Shown here piece after piece: positions 1-9,714 of a DNA stretch of 37,463 nucleotides. The translations under genes and the position numbers were made by a program. Numbering within the stretch: the stretch's first letter is position 1; each line of letters starts with the position of its first letter. The notes under the pieces are model-generated. The model was not told the DNA's origin and searched no databases. It was given only the letters and a program-made list of their open reading frames with translations. Source of the DNA: an uncultured Clostridium sp. (lineage in GTDB: Bacteria > Bacillota > Clostridia > Oscillospirales > Butyricicoccaceae); contig CANEGK010000024.1 in assembly GCA_947427035.1 (NCBI GenBank), positions 1 through 37,463 of the forward strand, written 5' to 3'.

Positions 1-250
<250 letters not shown>

Positions 251-253
251 CTA

Positions 254-3200
254 TTACAGCCCCAGGTCGTCATCGGGGGTATCCCCTTCAAGCACGGCAA
301 TCAACTCTTCTTCAAACAAATCCTCAGTCTCTTCCTCAGTCTCGGTAGCCGACAAAGGCTCGCCCTCGCTGTTCTCCAGTCCGTAGCCGGCTTCAGCCAG
401 CTCCTGATCGCTGGCGTAGCTGTCGCCGCGCACCAGGCGTTCATAGCTGTCGTCGTCATCGTTTTCGACCAGCTCGATTTCCGTCATATCCTTTGCAAGA
501 ACGCGGATGTCAAGGCCCAGCGACTGCAATTCTTTAACCAGGACCTTAAAGGATTCCGGCACGCCCGGCTTGGGCACGTTATGGCCCTTGACAATCGATT
601 CATAGGTCTTGACACGGCCGACAATATCGTCCGACTTGACGGTCAGGATTTCCTGCAACGTATAGGCTGCGCCATAAGCTTCCAGCGCCCACACTTCCAT
701 CTCGCCGAAACGCTGGCCGCCGAACTGCGCTTTACCGCCCAGCGGCTGCTGTGTGACCAACGAATACGGGCCGGTCGAGCGGGCGTGGATTTTATCGTCA
801 ACCAGATGGTGCAGTTTCAGGTAATACATATATCCGACGGTGACCGGGTTGTCAAAGGGCTGGCCGGTGCGGCCGTCATACAGAATGGTTTTGCCGTCTT
901 CGCGCAGCCCTGCCTCACGCAGCAGACCGCGGATATCCTCTTCCTTGGCGCCGTCGAACACCGGCGTGGCGACGTGAATGCCCAGCGCCTTGGCCGCATA
1001 GCCCAGGTGGACTTCCAGCACCTGCCCAATGTTCATACGGGACGGCACGCCCAAGGGGTTCAGAACAATATCAAGCGGGGTGCCGTCGGGCAGGAAGGGC
1101 ATGTCTTCCTGCGGAAGAATGCGTGAAACGACGCCCTTGTTGCCGTGCCGGCCAGCCATCTTATCGCCGACGCTGATTTTGCGTTTTTGGGCGATATAGC
1201 AGCGAACCACCATATTGACGCCCGGGCTGAGCTCGTCGCCGTTCTGGCGGGTAAATACCTTGACATCTACAATAATGCCCGATTCGCCGTGCGGCACGCG
1301 CAGCGAGGTATCGCGCACTTCACGCGCCTTTTCGCCGAAAATGGCGCGCAGCAGGCGTTCTTCCGCCGTCAGCTCGGTTTCTCCCTTCGGCGTCACCTTG
1401 CCGACCAGAATGTCGCCCGAATGGACCTCGGCCCCGATGCGGATGATGCCGCGCTCGTCAAGGTCGCGCAGCGCCTCTTCGCCCACGTTTGGAATGTCGC
1501 GGGTGATCTCCTCGGGCCCCAGTTTGGTGTCGCGGGATTCGGTTTCATACTCTTCAATGTGAATCGAGGTATAAACGTCGTCCTTTACCAGCCGCTCGTT
1601 GAGCAGAACGGCGTCTTCGTAGTTATAGCCTTCCCACGTCATAAAGCCGATGAGCGCGTTTTTGCCCAATGCGATTTCGCCGTCGCTCGTCGAAGGGCCG
1701 TCGGCGATCACATCGCCCTTTTTGACGCGATCGCCCACATTAACGACCGGGTGCTGGTTGACGCAGGTGCCCTGGTTGGAGCGCAGAAACTTGATGAGCT
1801 TGTGCGTTTTGACGCCCAGCGTGTCGTAATGAATGGTAATTTCATTGGCGCAGACGCGGGTGACCGTCCCGTCGCCCATGGCCAGCGGTACCGTACCGGA
1901 GTCGACGGCCGCTTTGTATTCAATGCCGGTGGCAACAAAGGGGGCTTCGGTCTTGAGCAGCGGCACGGCCTGGCGCTGCATGTTGGAGCCCATCAGCGCG
2001 CGGTTGGCGTCGTCATTTTCCAAAAACGGGATCATGGCAGTCGCCACCGAAACCATCATTTTGGGCGAGACGTCGATCAAATCAACCTGGGCGCGGTCGA
2101 CCTCAATAATGTCTGCCAGGCGGCGGCAGGTGACGCGCTCGGCCTTGATGCGGCCCTCTTCATCCAGCGGTTCGTTGGCCTGCGCAATGATAAACTCATC
2201 TTCGACGTCGGCCGTCATATAAATTACTTCATCGGTGATTTTGCCCGTTTCCTTATCGATAACGCGGTACGGCGCTTCGATAAAACCGTAATCATTGATG
2301 CGGGCGTAGGATGCCAGATAAGAAATCAGGCCGATGTTCGGACCTTCAGGGGTTTCAATGGGGCAAAGGCGGCCGTAATGGCTGTAATGGACGTCGCGGA
2401 CCTCGAAATTGGCGCGGTCGCGCGACAGACCGCCGGGGCCCAGGGCCGACATACGGCGCTTGTGCGTCAGCTCGGCCAGCGGGTTGGTCTGATCCATAAA
2501 CTGCGACAGCGGCGAAGAACCGAAAAATTCTTTGATGGCTGCCGTCACCGGGCGGATGTTAATAAGAGACTGCGGCGTGACAATATCGAGATCCTGAATG
2601 GTCATGCGCTCACGGATGACGCGCTCCATACGCGAAAAGCCGATGCGGAACTGATTCTGCAGCAGTTCGCCGACGCTGCGCAGGCGGCGGTTGCCCAGGT
2701 GGTCGATATCGTCGATGGTGCCGATGTGATAATAAAGCCCCGTCATATAATTGATGGACGCCAGAATGTCGTCGGGAATGATATGCTTGGGCACCAAATC
2801 TTCTGCGCGCTCGCGAATGGCGTCCAACAGCTCCTCGCCTTCAAACTGCTCCATCAGCTCACGCAGCAGCGAAAAGCGCACGCGCTCGGGAATTCCGAGC
2901 TTTTTTTCGCCCTCTTCGTCCAAGCCGGGCACAAAGTCACGCAGCCAGACCATGCCGTTGGAGAAAACCTTGACTTCCTTGCCCTCGCAATTGAGCCAAA
3001 CCTCGTTGACGCCGCGCTTTTCAATTTCCGCCGCTTTTTGACGCGACAGGATCTCGTCCGGCGCGGCCAGCAGCTCGCCGGTCAGCGGATCGGCAACCGG
3101 ACGGGCCACCGTCTTGCCTGTCAACCGCTTGGAAATGGCCATTTTTTTGTTGAACTTATAGCGGCCGACCGCCGACAAATCATAGCGTTTGGGGTCGAAA

Positions 3201-3973
3201 AACAGATTGTTAAGCAGGGTGCGGGCGCTGTCGACCGTGGGCGGCTCACCGGGGCGCAGGCGCTTGTAAATTTCGATCAGCGCCTCGTCGACCGTTTTTG
3301 CCGCTGTATCTTTGTCCAGCGTGGCGACGATCCGCTCGTCCTCCCCAAACAGCTCTTTAATCTGTGCATCGGTTGCGACGCCGACGGCGCGGATCAGAGA
3401 AGTGACGGGCAGCTTGCGGTTTTTATCAATGCGGACATACAGAATGTCGTTGATATCAGCTTCATACTCCAGCCATGCTCCGCGATACGGAATGACGGTG
3501 GCCGTAAAGGTATTCTTCTCCGGGCGGTCGGCATCGATGCCGTAATACATACCGGGCGAGCGAACCAGCTGCGAAACAATAACGCGCTCGGCGCCGTTGA
3601 TGATAAATGTTCCGCTCTCCGTCATCAGCTGGAAATCGCCCATGAAGATTTCCTGCTCTTTGATCTCCTCGGTCTCTTTATTACGCAGGCGCATACGCAC
3701 CTTGAGCGGCGCGGCGTAGGTGGCGTCGCGCTCTTTGCATTCGGTCACCGAATATTTGGGGTTGTCGTCTATGGTATAATCGAGAAAGGTCAGTTCAAGA
3801 TTGCCGGTATAGTCGGTGATGGCCCCCACATCGCGGAATACACTGCGAAGACCTTCGTCCAGAAACCACTGGTAAGACTTTTTCTGCACCTCGATGAGGT
3901 TCGGCATCTCCAAAATTTCATCAATTCTCGAGAAGCTTTTGCGGATTTTCTTACCGCAGCGAATGTCTTTCAT
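254..3973 (-). CDS. rpoB: RNA polymerase beta subunit
   Basis: Catalytic beta subunit of RNA polymerase, about 1239 residues and full length. The rifampicin pocket is easy to read ([19 protein letters not shown], then MSALGPGGL). Residues D494, H504 and S509 correspond to E. coli D516, H526 and S531 and are all wild type, whereas P488 replaces the usual Gln510. The C-terminus holds the [19 protein letters not shown] motif and an acidic tail. I prefer the ATG at 3973 because GAGG lies 6 nt upstream; the in-frame GTG at 3985 has no good ribosome site. It is followed by rpoC after 18 bp. Upstream is not rplJ-rplL but a promoter, a leader of about 145 nt and the terminator of an unrelated operon. 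Confidence 0.98.
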   Translation of the reverse strand: MKDIRCGKKIRKSFSRIDEILEMPNLIEVQKKSYQWFLDEGLRSVFRDVGAITDYTGNLELTFLDYTIDDNPKYSVTECKERDATYAAPLKVRMRLRNKETEEIKEQEIFMGDFQLMTESGTFIINGAERVIVSQLVRSPGMYYGIDADRPEKNTFTATVIPYRGAWLEYEADINDILYVRIDKNRKLPVTSLIRAVGVATDAQIKELFGEDERIVATLDKDTAAKTVDEALIEIYKRLRPGEPPTVDSARTLLNNLFFDPKRYDLSAVGRYKFNKKMAISKRLTGKTVARPVADPLTGELLAAPDEILSRQKAAEIEKRGVNEVWLNCEGKEVKVFSNGMVWLRDFVPGLDEEGEKKLGIPERVRFSLLRELMEQFEGEELLDAIRERAEDLVPKHIIPDDILASINYMTGLYYHIGTIDDIDHLGNRRLRSVGELLQNQFRIGFSRMERVIRERMTIQDLDIVTPQSLINIRPVTAAIKEFFGSSPLSQFMDQTNPLAELTHKRRMSALGPGGLSRDRANFEVRDVHYSHYGRLCPIETPEGPNIGLISYLASYARINDYGFIEAPYRVIDKETGKITDEVIYMTADVEDEFIIAQANEPLDEEGRIKAERVTCRRLADIIEVDRAQVDLIDVSPKMMVSVATAMIPFLENDDANRALMGSNMQRQAVPLLKTEAPFVATGIEYKAAVDSGTVPLAMGDGTVTRVCANEITIHYDTLGVKTHKLIKFLRSNQGTCVNQHPVVNVGDRVKKGDVIADGPSTSDGEIALGKNALIGFMTWEGYNYEDAVLLNERLVKDDVYTSIHIEEYETESRDTKLGPEEITRDIPNVGEEALRDLDERGIIRIGAEVHSGDILVGKVTPKGETELTAEERLLRAIFGEKAREVRDTSLRVPHGESGIIVDVKVFTRQNGDELSPGVNMVVRCYIAQKRKISVGDKMAGRHGNKGVVSRILPQEDMPFLPDGTPLDIVLNPLGVPSRMNIGQVLEVHLGYAAKALGIHVATPVFDGAKEEDIRGLLREAGLREDGKTILYDGRTGQPFDNPVTVGYMYYLKLHHLVDDKIHARSTGPYSLVTQQPLGGKAQFGGQRFGEMEVWALEAYGAAYTLQEILTVKSDDIVGRVKTYESIVKGHNVPKPGVPESFKVLVKELQSLGLDIRVLAKDMTEIELVENDDDDSYERLVRGDSYASDQELAEAGYGLENSEGEPLSATETEEETEDLFEEELIAVLEGDTPDDDLGL

Positions 3974-4126
3974 CCTTTGCCTCACTCCATTTCATCGTTC
4001 TGTCGCATTCAGATACACCCGGTCGCGTTGTAATTTTCACCTTTCTGGTGCTTGCCAACCCGCTCGATCTTTGCTAAAGTGTAATTAGTGATTTTTTATC
4101 TTTTCTGCATACCAATGCAGTTAAGT

Positions 4127-4155
4127 ATTATATCATGCTTTTTTTTTGCAGTCAA
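4127..4155 (-). promoter_or_regulatory. Sigma-A promoter of rpoBC with 5' stem-loop
   Basis: Read on the minus strand: TTGACT (4155-4150), 17-bp spacer, TATAAT (4132-4127). The expected +1 near 4120 coincides with the first base of a perfect hairpin, CTGCAT-TGGT-ATGCAG (4120-4105). The leader to the rpoB ATG is about 145 nt, A-rich at first, and has no terminator-like structure. Confidence 0.85.
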
Positions 4156-4184
4156 CTATATTTTACCGTATTTATGCAGCTTTT

Positions 4185-4220
4185 ATAGAAAACACCCCAG
4201 ATTCTATGTTCTGGGGTGTT
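4185..4220 (-). terminator. Intrinsic terminator after htrA operon
   Basis: Perfect 10-bp stem AACACCCCAG/CTGGGGTGTT (4191-4220) with a 10-nt loop, followed on the minus strand by TTCTATAAAA. It separates the htrA operon from the rpoB promoter. The plus-strand side is also T-rich, but no plus-strand gene ends here. Confidence 0.85.
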
Positions 4221-4233
4221 TTTTCTTTATTTT

Positions 4234-5445
4234 TCAGAAATTATAGTCATCTGACAGATTGGCCTGTTCTATCAATGTGATCTCCACATCGTATACCGTT
4301 CCTTTGCGGTATACCGAAACCGTGATAACGTCGCCCGCCTTAAACTGGTTTCGCTGCGCTACCGCGCTCGAAATGCCGCTGACGCGTTCGCCGTTGACGC
4401 CGACGATGACATCCCCCGTCTGAATGCCCTTTGTATAAGCGTCAGAGGATTCTTCGACGCTGTCGACCAGCACGCCCTGCGGCAGGCTGTAAAAGGCGGC
4501 CGCCATCGCGCTGATTGTCCTGCCCGAAATGCCGACCAGAGGGCGGCCGGATACATAACCGTTTGCTATCAGCTCTTCGACAATGGGGCGCACTGCGTTG
4601 ATGGGAATGGCAAACCCCAGCCCTTCATAGGTGGATGAAGACAATTTGGCCGAGATGACGCCGACAACCTGGCCGTATTCGTTGATCAGCGGGCCGCCGG
4701 AATTGCCCTGATTGACGGCGGCGTCGGTTTGCAGCAGCGTCATGACATGGTTGTTGACAAGGATATTGCGGTCAACGCCTGAAATAACGCCCGCAGTGAC
4801 GCTGCCCATCAACTGCCCCGTCGGATTTCCGATGGCGATGGCCGCTTCTCCCACTTCTACCTTATCCGAATCACCCAGCTCGACAGCCTGGAGCCCTTCG
4901 GCTTCGATTTTCAGCACGGCGATGTCGGTATATGCGTCTGCGCCGATCAGGTAGGCTACACAGTTTTCGCCGCTTTCCAACATGACGGTAATGCTGTCCA
5001 CACCCGAAATAACGTGATTGTTTGTGACGATATAACCGTCGGCGCTGATGATAAATCCGGAACCGGCGCTGCTTTGCGACAGGTTCTGGTAGCTCTCCGT
5101 CACAATGCCGACAACAGACGCGCTGCATTTTTTCACGACGTCGCGGACATCCCGGACGATGACGGCCGATTCGGACGGTTCACCCGACTGTGCCGACGGC
5201 GTAAAGACGCCGTTCTGTGGGCCGTCATCCTGCGTGCCGCTCCCGCCATCTTCCATATCCCGAGTGCTGAGCAGAATCAGAAAAGCCAGCAGAGTCAGGC
5301 CTGTCACAAAGATCAGACACAGCACAAAGCAGCCGCGGCGATACCGGCTGCGGCGGCGCTTCTCCGCCAGAATCTGATCATAGCTTTTATAGGGAAAGCT
5401 GCTGTAAAACTGGGTGTATTCCGTTTTGTCCTGACCGTTATGCAT
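4234..5445 (-). CDS. htrA: HtrA/DegP-type membrane-anchored serine protease
   Basis: A 403-residue trypsin-like protease of the HtrA family, expected to act on misfolded exported proteins at the outer face of the membrane. It has a cytoplasmic N-terminus of about 38 residues ending in a basic stretch (KRRRSRYRRG), one membrane helix (about 39-60), a linker, the protease domain with triad H144 (TNNHV), D174 (YTDIAVL) and S249 (QGNSGGP), and a C-terminal PDZ domain (about 300-395). The start is the ATG at 5445, with GAGGGAG 6 nt upstream overlapping the stop of the kinase gene. Its place as third gene after a response regulator and sensor kinase suggests that the two-component system controls it, as CssRS controls htrA in Bacillus. 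That control is inferred. Confidence 0.93.
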   Translation of the reverse strand: MHNGQDKTEYTQFYSSFPYKSYDQILAEKRRRSRYRRGCFVLCLIFVTGLTLLAFLILLSTRDMEDGGSGTQDDGPQNGVFTPSAQSGEPSESAVIVRDVRDVVKKCSASVVGIVTESYQNLSQSSAGSGFIISADGYIVTNNHVISGVDSITVMLESGENCVAYLIGADAYTDIAVLKIEAEGLQAVELGDSDKVEVGEAAIAIGNPTGQLMGSVTAGVISGVDRNILVNNHVMTLLQTDAAVNQGNSGGPLINEYGQVVGVISAKLSSSTYEGLGFAIPINAVRPIVEELIANGYVSGRPLVGISGRTISAMAAAFYSLPQGVLVDSVEESSDAYTKGIQTGDVIVGVNGERVSGISSAVAQRNQFKAGDVITVSVYRKGTVYDVEITLIEQANLSDDYNF

Positions 5446-5456
5446 ACAAGGCTCCC

Positions 5457-6920
5457 TCAATTGGTTGGAATGCTGAAGCAAAATTCTGTCTTGCCGTCGC
5501 CGCTTTTTGCATAAATATCGCCGCCATGGCGGTTGATCACCGTCTTGACAATATACAGCCCCAATCCGGAGCCGGTTTTGTTGACGCCGCGCGATTTATC
5601 TTCTTTATAAAAGCGATCAAAAATATATTTGATATTCTCCGGCGCGATTTCACTGCCGGTATTCTGCACGTTGCATTGCAGGCGGTTGTTTTTTTCTGCC
5701 ATGTAAATGGCGATCTCCCCGCCTTCAGGCGTGAACTTGACTGCATTCTCCGTCAAATTATAAACAGCCTGAAAGAGTCCGTCATGGTCTGCGTTGACAT
5801 TGAGCGTCTCCGGAATGTCCAGCACAACCTCAATCTTCTTCTCCGTCAGCTTTTGTTCAAAGCCGATAATAATGCGGCGCACCATTTCGCAAATATCGAA
5901 GGTTGTTTTATTAAGCCCTTTCTCCCCCGACTCCAGCCGGGATACCTCGAGCATACTGCTGGCCAGCCTGGACAATCGTTTGATTTCCTCCGAAATAATG
6001 CGCAGATAATACTCCTGCTTTTCCGGTTTGATGGTGCCGTCCAGAATGCCGTCGACAAACCCGGCGATGGTCGTCATAGGGGTGCGCAGGTCGTGCGAAA
6101 CATTGGCGACCAGGCCGCGGCGCATGGACTCGATGTTCGCCACCGAGTCGGCCATGTTGTTAAAACTCAAAATAACATCATAAAGCTCGTCGCGCCGCGG
6201 CGGGTAGGGCAGCGGGACGCGCGGCGTAAAGTCCCCGCGCGCATAACTGCGCGCCGCCGCCGCCATCTGGTTGAGCGGCTTGACCGTGCTGCGCACCACC
6301 AGATAGGTCGCCGCCAGCGTCAACAGCAAAACGACAATGACGAGAAAGGAAAACGCGCTGGCCATTTCAAAGAAAAACTGGATCGATCCGTCGGCCGCAA
6401 CCGTTACAAACAAAACGCCGTAATTCTCCGTTTCACCGCTCGGGTACGTTTTGCCAAAGGGGGTGCCGACAACGAAATGCGCTTCGGACAGGTATCCGTA
6501 AAAGGTCCCCATTTCTGCGTACCGCCCGTCTTCCAGCACAGCATTGACTGCGGCCTGCGGCAGGACACCGCTGTCCTGTGCATAGCAGCCCTCGCTGTTT
6601 GCGATATACATGATACGCCCATCCAGATCACAGACAAAAATCATGCCGCCGCTGATGTCGGCCAGCTGCATCATGTTGATAAGATAGGAACGTGTATACG
6701 GTTCCGCGCTGCCCGGCGCCTTTTGCTCCAGCTGTGCTGCCGTTTCGATAAAGGTTGCCGTGCTCTGCGCCGCGCGCGACGCCGTCTGCTCCAGCGTTTC
6801 TTCTTTATTTTCCACGGCATAGCGGTTGACCTGGGCCACATAAGCCCCGCCCAGAATGACAAAGCTGAACACAATGACCATGGAATAAATGAGAAAGTAC
6901 TTTAAAAACAGGCTGTTCAT
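5457..6920 (-). CDS. Membrane sensor histidine kinase
   Basis: A 487-residue class I sensor kinase. It has two membrane helices (about 8-29 and 186-209) enclosing an extracytoplasmic sensor region of about 155 residues, a HAMP linker (about 210-262), HisKA with phospho-acceptor H276 (NVSHDLRTPMT), and a HATPase_c domain with an N-box (NLTENAVKFT) and G-box (GSGLGLYIV) near the end. It starts 24 nt after the response-regulator stop; the ribosome site is a weak G-rich stretch (CAGGGGATGGGG). The sensor domain looks like a single Cache/PAS-like fold (ISGGMIFVCDLDGRIMYIAN), so an extracellular or envelope signal is likely. The ligand is unknown. Confidence 0.93.
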   Translation of the reverse strand: MNSLFLKYFLIYSMVIVFSFVILGGAYVAQVNRYAVENKEETLEQTASRAAQSTATFIETAAQLEQKAPGSAEPYTRSYLINMMQLADISGGMIFVCDLDGRIMYIANSEGCYAQDSGVLPQAAVNAVLEDGRYAEMGTFYGYLSEAHFVVGTPFGKTYPSGETENYGVLFVTVAADGSIQFFFEMASAFSFLVIVVLLLTLAATYLVVRSTVKPLNQMAAAARSYARGDFTPRVPLPYPPRRDELYDVILSFNNMADSVANIESMRRGLVANVSHDLRTPMTTIAGFVDGILDGTIKPEKQEYYLRIISEEIKRLSRLASSMLEVSRLESGEKGLNKTTFDICEMVRRIIIGFEQKLTEKKIEVVLDIPETLNVNADHDGLFQAVYNLTENAVKFTPEGGEIAIYMAEKNNRLQCNVQNTGSEIAPENIKYIFDRFYKEDKSRGVNKTGSGLGLYIVKTVINRHGGDIYAKSGDGKTEFCFSIPTN

Positions 6921-6944
6921 GGAAAGGCCCCATCCCCTGCGGAG

Positions 6945-7628
6945 CTATTCGGCCCGCACCTCAAATTTATATCCGACGCCCCAGACCGTTTTAATCTCCC
7001 ACTGGTCGGATACGCCCTGCAATTTTTCGCGCAGGCGCTTGACATGGACGTCAACTGTGCGTGTGTCGCCAAAGTAGTCAAAGCCCCACACGTCGTCCAG
7101 CAGCTGTGCGCGGGTAAAGACCCGGTTGGGCGAGCTGGCCAGAAAATACAAAAGCTCGATTTCCTTGGGCGGGATCTCCATCTTCTCGCCTTTGACAATG
7201 ATATTATACGACTCTTTATCGATGATCAGGTTGTCAAACTCCAGCTTGCGCGGCGCGTCGTCCTTGTCATAACGGCGCAGCACAGCGCGCACGCGCGCGA
7301 TCAGCTCGCGCATTTCAAAAGGTTTTGTGACGTAGTCGTCCGCCCCCAGCTCCAGTCCGGCCACCTTGTCAAAGGTCTCCCCTTTGGCCGTCAGCATGAT
7401 GACGGGCACCTTGGACTGCGCGCGGAGCTCCTTCATCACCTGCGTGCCGTCCATGACCGGCATCATCAGATCCAGCAAAACCAGATCCGGATGCACACGC
7501 TTGAAAGCGCGAAGGCCTTCCAGCCCATCCTGCGCTGTTTCAACTGCGTAGCCTTCCTGTTCAAGATACAGCCGCAGAAGTTCACGGATGTTTCCGTCGT
7601 CTTCAATGACCAGTATTGTTTTGGGCAT
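6945..7628 (-). CDS. OmpR/PhoB-family response regulator
   Basis: A 227-residue response regulator. The receiver domain has acidic pair D10/D11, phospho-acceptor D53 (LVLLDLMMPVMDG), T80 and K102. The C-terminal winged helix is of the OmpR type (TRAQLLDDVWGFDYFGDTR, then VDVHVKRLREKL and a VWGVGYKF hairpin). The start is the ATG at 7628 behind AAAGGGG with a 9-nt spacer; two in-frame ATGs upstream lack a ribosome site. It heads the operon with the sensor kinase and HtrA protease and probably regulates the operon itself. Confidence 0.94.
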   Translation of the reverse strand: MPKTILVIEDDGNIRELLRLYLEQEGYAVETAQDGLEGLRAFKRVHPDLVLLDLMMPVMDGTQVMKELRAQSKVPVIMLTAKGETFDKVAGLELGADDYVTKPFEMRELIARVRAVLRRYDKDDAPRKLEFDNLIIDKESYNIIVKGEKMEIPPKEIELLYFLASSPNRVFTRAQLLDDVWGFDYFGDTRTVDVHVKRLREKLQGVSDQWEIKTVWGVGYKFEVRAE

Positions 7629-7678
7629 AATAAAAGACCCCTTTGCATCCATTTTAAAGAGCAATTCTCTATTGGATA

Positions 7679-7707
7679 ATTATAATGTAACCCGCCGGCA
7701 ATTGGAT
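7679..7707 (-). promoter_or_regulatory. Possible promoter of response regulator operon
   Basis: On the minus strand a perfect TATAAT (7684-7679) has a poor -35 (ATCCAA) at 17 bp. The motif pair TTTACAT and TTGTTAATC lies just upstream (about 7702-7722). A weak -35 next to repeated TT-A-A motifs is what OmpR-family activated promoters look like, so autoregulation is plausible but unproven. Confidence 0.35.
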
Positions 7708-7767
7708 TAACAATATGTAAAGATTTTTCACATCGGCGCCCTGTGGCGCCCTTTTTCCCGATGTCTC

Positions 7768-7796
7768 TTGTCCTTTTGAAGCCTTAAGTGTATAAT
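7768..7796 (+). promoter_or_regulatory. Sigma-A promoter of ychF
   Basis: TTGTCC (7768-7773), 17-bp spacer, TATAAT (7791-7796), giving +1 near 7803 and a leader of about 37 nt. A GGCGCC-CTGT-GGCGCC inverted repeat lies 18 bp upstream of the -35 (7735-7750). Confidence 0.8.
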
Positions 7797-7839
7797 AAAT
7801 AAGCCTGTATGGCAAAAGCCTGTTACCGGAGGAAGAAAC

Positions 7840-8937
7840 ATGAAGCTTGGAATCGTGGGGCTGCCCAATGTGGGCAAAAGTACCCTTTTTAATGCTCTGA
7901 CCAATCTCAAGGCGCAGTCTGCCAATTATCCGTTCTGCACCATCGACCCCAATGTCGGCGTCGTCAGCGTGCCCGACAAACGTCTGGATGCGCTGGCCGA
8001 CATTTACCACCCCAAGAAAATCACCCCGGCCATTTTGGAGTTTGTCGACATCGCCGGCCTTGTCAAAGGCGCTTCGCGCGGCGAAGGGCTGGGCAATAAA
8101 TTTCTTTCGCACATTCGCCAGGTCGACGTCATCGTTCACGTCGTCCGCTGCTTTGACGACCCCAATATCATCCATGTCGACGGTTCGGTCGACCCCCGCC
8201 GCGATATCGAAACCATCAATCTGGAGCTCATCCTATCCGATGTCGAGGTTTTGGAAAAGCGCATTGACAAAGCGGAAAAGCTGGCCAAGGGCGACAAAAA
8301 GCACGCGGCGGAAGCCGCCTTTCTGCGCCGCCTGCTCGAACATTTGCAGCGTGGCGAACCGGCCCGCACCTTTGAGACCGACGGCGACGAGGAAGCGGCC
8401 TGGCTGCAAAGCGCCGATCTGCTGTCCGGCAAGCCGGTCATCTACGCCGCCAACATGGATGAAGGCTCGCTCAGCGGCGATTACTCGCAAAATGACCGCT
8501 ACCGCGCCGTGTGCCAGATCGCCGAAGCAGAGCAGAGCGACGTTCTGCCCATCTGCGCCAGTTTGGAAGCCGATATTTCGGAAATGGAGCGCGAGGAAAA
8601 AGAGCTGTTTCTGTCCGACCTGGGCTTTGCCGAATCGGGCCTTGACCGCCTGATCACCCTGTGCTATCACCGTCTGGGGCTCATTTCCTATCTGACGGCG
8701 GGCGAGCCCGAAGTCCGCGCCTGGACCATCGAACGCGGCACGCGCGCGCCGCAGGCGGCCGGCAAAATCCACAGTGATTTTGAACGCGGCTTCATTCGCG
8801 CCGAGGTCGTCCCCTTTGCCACCCTCATCGAATGCGGCAGCTTTGCCGCTGCCCGCGAAAAGGGGCTCGTCCGCTCGGAGGGAAAAGAGTACGTCATGCA
8901 GGACGGCGACGTCGTCCTCTTCCGCTTCAACGTATGA
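7840..8937 (+). CDS. ychF: Redox/ribosome-associated ATPase-GTPase YchF (Obg family)
   Basis: A full-length 365-residue YchF/OLA1 protein, a ribosome-associated P-loop NTPase that prefers ATP. Visible features are the Walker A loop GLPNVGKST (residues 7-15), the G3 motif ([19 protein letters not shown]), NMDE in place of the GTPase NKxD motif (which fits ATP preference), and a C-terminal TGS domain ([20 protein letters not shown]). The start ATG has GGAGG 7 nt upstream. It overlaps the next gene by ATGA, so the two are translationally coupled. Confidence 0.97.
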   Translation: MKLGIVGLPNVGKSTLFNALTNLKAQSANYPFCTIDPNVGVVSVPDKRLDALADIYHPKKITPAILEFVDIAGLVKGASRGEGLGNKFLSHIRQVDVIVHVVRCFDDPNIIHVDGSVDPRRDIETINLELILSDVEVLEKRIDKAEKLAKGDKKHAAEAAFLRRLLEHLQRGEPARTFETDGDEEAAWLQSADLLSGKPVIYAANMDEGSLSGDYSQNDRYRAVCQIAEAEQSDVLPICASLEADISEMEREEKELFLSDLGFAESGLDRLITLCYHRLGLISYLTAGEPEVRAWTIERGTRAPQAAGKIHSDFERGFIRAEVVPFATLIECGSFAAAREKGLVRSEGKEYVMQDGDVVLFRFNV

Positions 8938-9650
8938 GCGGCATTCCGGAAAAAAGCCGCTATTACGCCCTGGACGCCCTGCGCGGCCTGTCCATCCTGC
9001 TGATGGTGGCCTACCATTTCGGCTACAACCTGGTCATGTACCGTATCGCTCCAGCCGGCCTGATCTACAATCCGCTTCTCAACGTTTTACAGCCCTTTTT
9101 CGCTTCGGTCTTCATCGCCATTTCAGGCGCTTCCAGCACTTTTTCCCATAACAACCTGCGCCGCGGCGTCAAAATACTGCTGTGCGCCGCGCTTGTCACG
9201 CTCGCCACCTGGCTTTTTGACCCGCAGGCCTTCGTCCGCTTTGGCATTCTGCATTTTCTCGGCTGCGCCGCTCTGATTTATGAAGCGCTGCGGCCTCTGC
9301 TCAACAAAACGCTGCGCTTCGGCTGGCTGTGGCTCGCCCCCTTTTTTGCCGCCTACTTCCTCCTAGACCGCGTTTTTCCCTTTGAACACCTTTGGGCGCT
9401 CGGCCTTCGCAGCGCGGACTTCTCTTCGACCGACTACTTTCCTATTCTGCCGTGGATTTTTATGTACTTCTTCGGCGTATGGCTGGGCGATATTGTCTCC
9501 CGCGGGAAAATGCCGGGTTGGTTTTACCGGCTCCGCCTGCCGTTTTTTGAAAAATGCGGAAAGCATACCCTGCTCATCTACATCCTGCATCAGCCTGTTT
9601 TATTAGGATTGACTTATCTGGTTTTATTCGCCGTCGGCCGCCTTTCCTGA
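8934..9650 (+). CDS. DUF1624 (HGSNAT/YeiB-like) membrane protein
   Basis: A 238-residue polytopic membrane protein starting at the ATG that overlaps the ychF stop (ATGA). The N-terminal ALDALRGLSILLMVAYHF block is the hallmark of DUF1624 and related heparan-alpha-glucosaminide acetyltransferase-like acyltransferases. H28 is the candidate acyl-transfer histidine. About seven hydrophobic segments follow, ending in a CGKHTLLIYILHQP motif typical of membrane acyltransferases. It may acylate a cell-envelope glycan; the substrate is unknown. No clear terminator follows. Confidence 0.8.
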   Translation: MSGIPEKSRYYALDALRGLSILLMVAYHFGYNLVMYRIAPAGLIYNPLLNVLQPFFASVFIAISGASSTFSHNNLRRGVKILLCAALVTLATWLFDPQAFVRFGILHFLGCAALIYEALRPLLNKTLRFGWLWLAPFFAAYFLLDRVFPFEHLWALGLRSADFSSTDYFPILPWIFMYFFGVWLGDIVSRGKMPGWFYRLRLPFFEKCGKHTLLIYILHQPVLLGLTYLVLFAVGRLS

Positions 9651-9652
9651 TG

Positions 9653-9681
9653 ACTGACGCCCGCCCTTTCCGGTCATACTA
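9653..9681 (+). promoter_or_regulatory. Possible sigma-G-type promoter
   Basis: CATACTA (9675-9681) matches the forespore sigma-G -10 consensus CATNHTA. GACTG, 17 bp upstream (9653-9657), matches four of five positions of GHATR. CATACT also forms an inverted repeat with AGTATG (9687-9692). The assignment is tentative because the -35 is imperfect. Confidence 0.33.
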
Positions 9682-9714
9682 AGCAGAGTATGGTCAGAGA
9701 GGGGGCGGAAACGG

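Noticed and set aside
1145..4033. Very long open frame on the plus strand opposite rpoB (and the frame at 56-1126)
   Set aside because: It is a by-product of strong G/C third-position bias in rpoB. The translation matches no family and rpoB is certain.
7735..7750. GGCGCC-CTGT-GGCGCC followed by CTTTTT, a terminator look-alike
   Set aside because: No gene on either strand ends into it. It may be a regulator site for ychF, but nothing supports a specific role.
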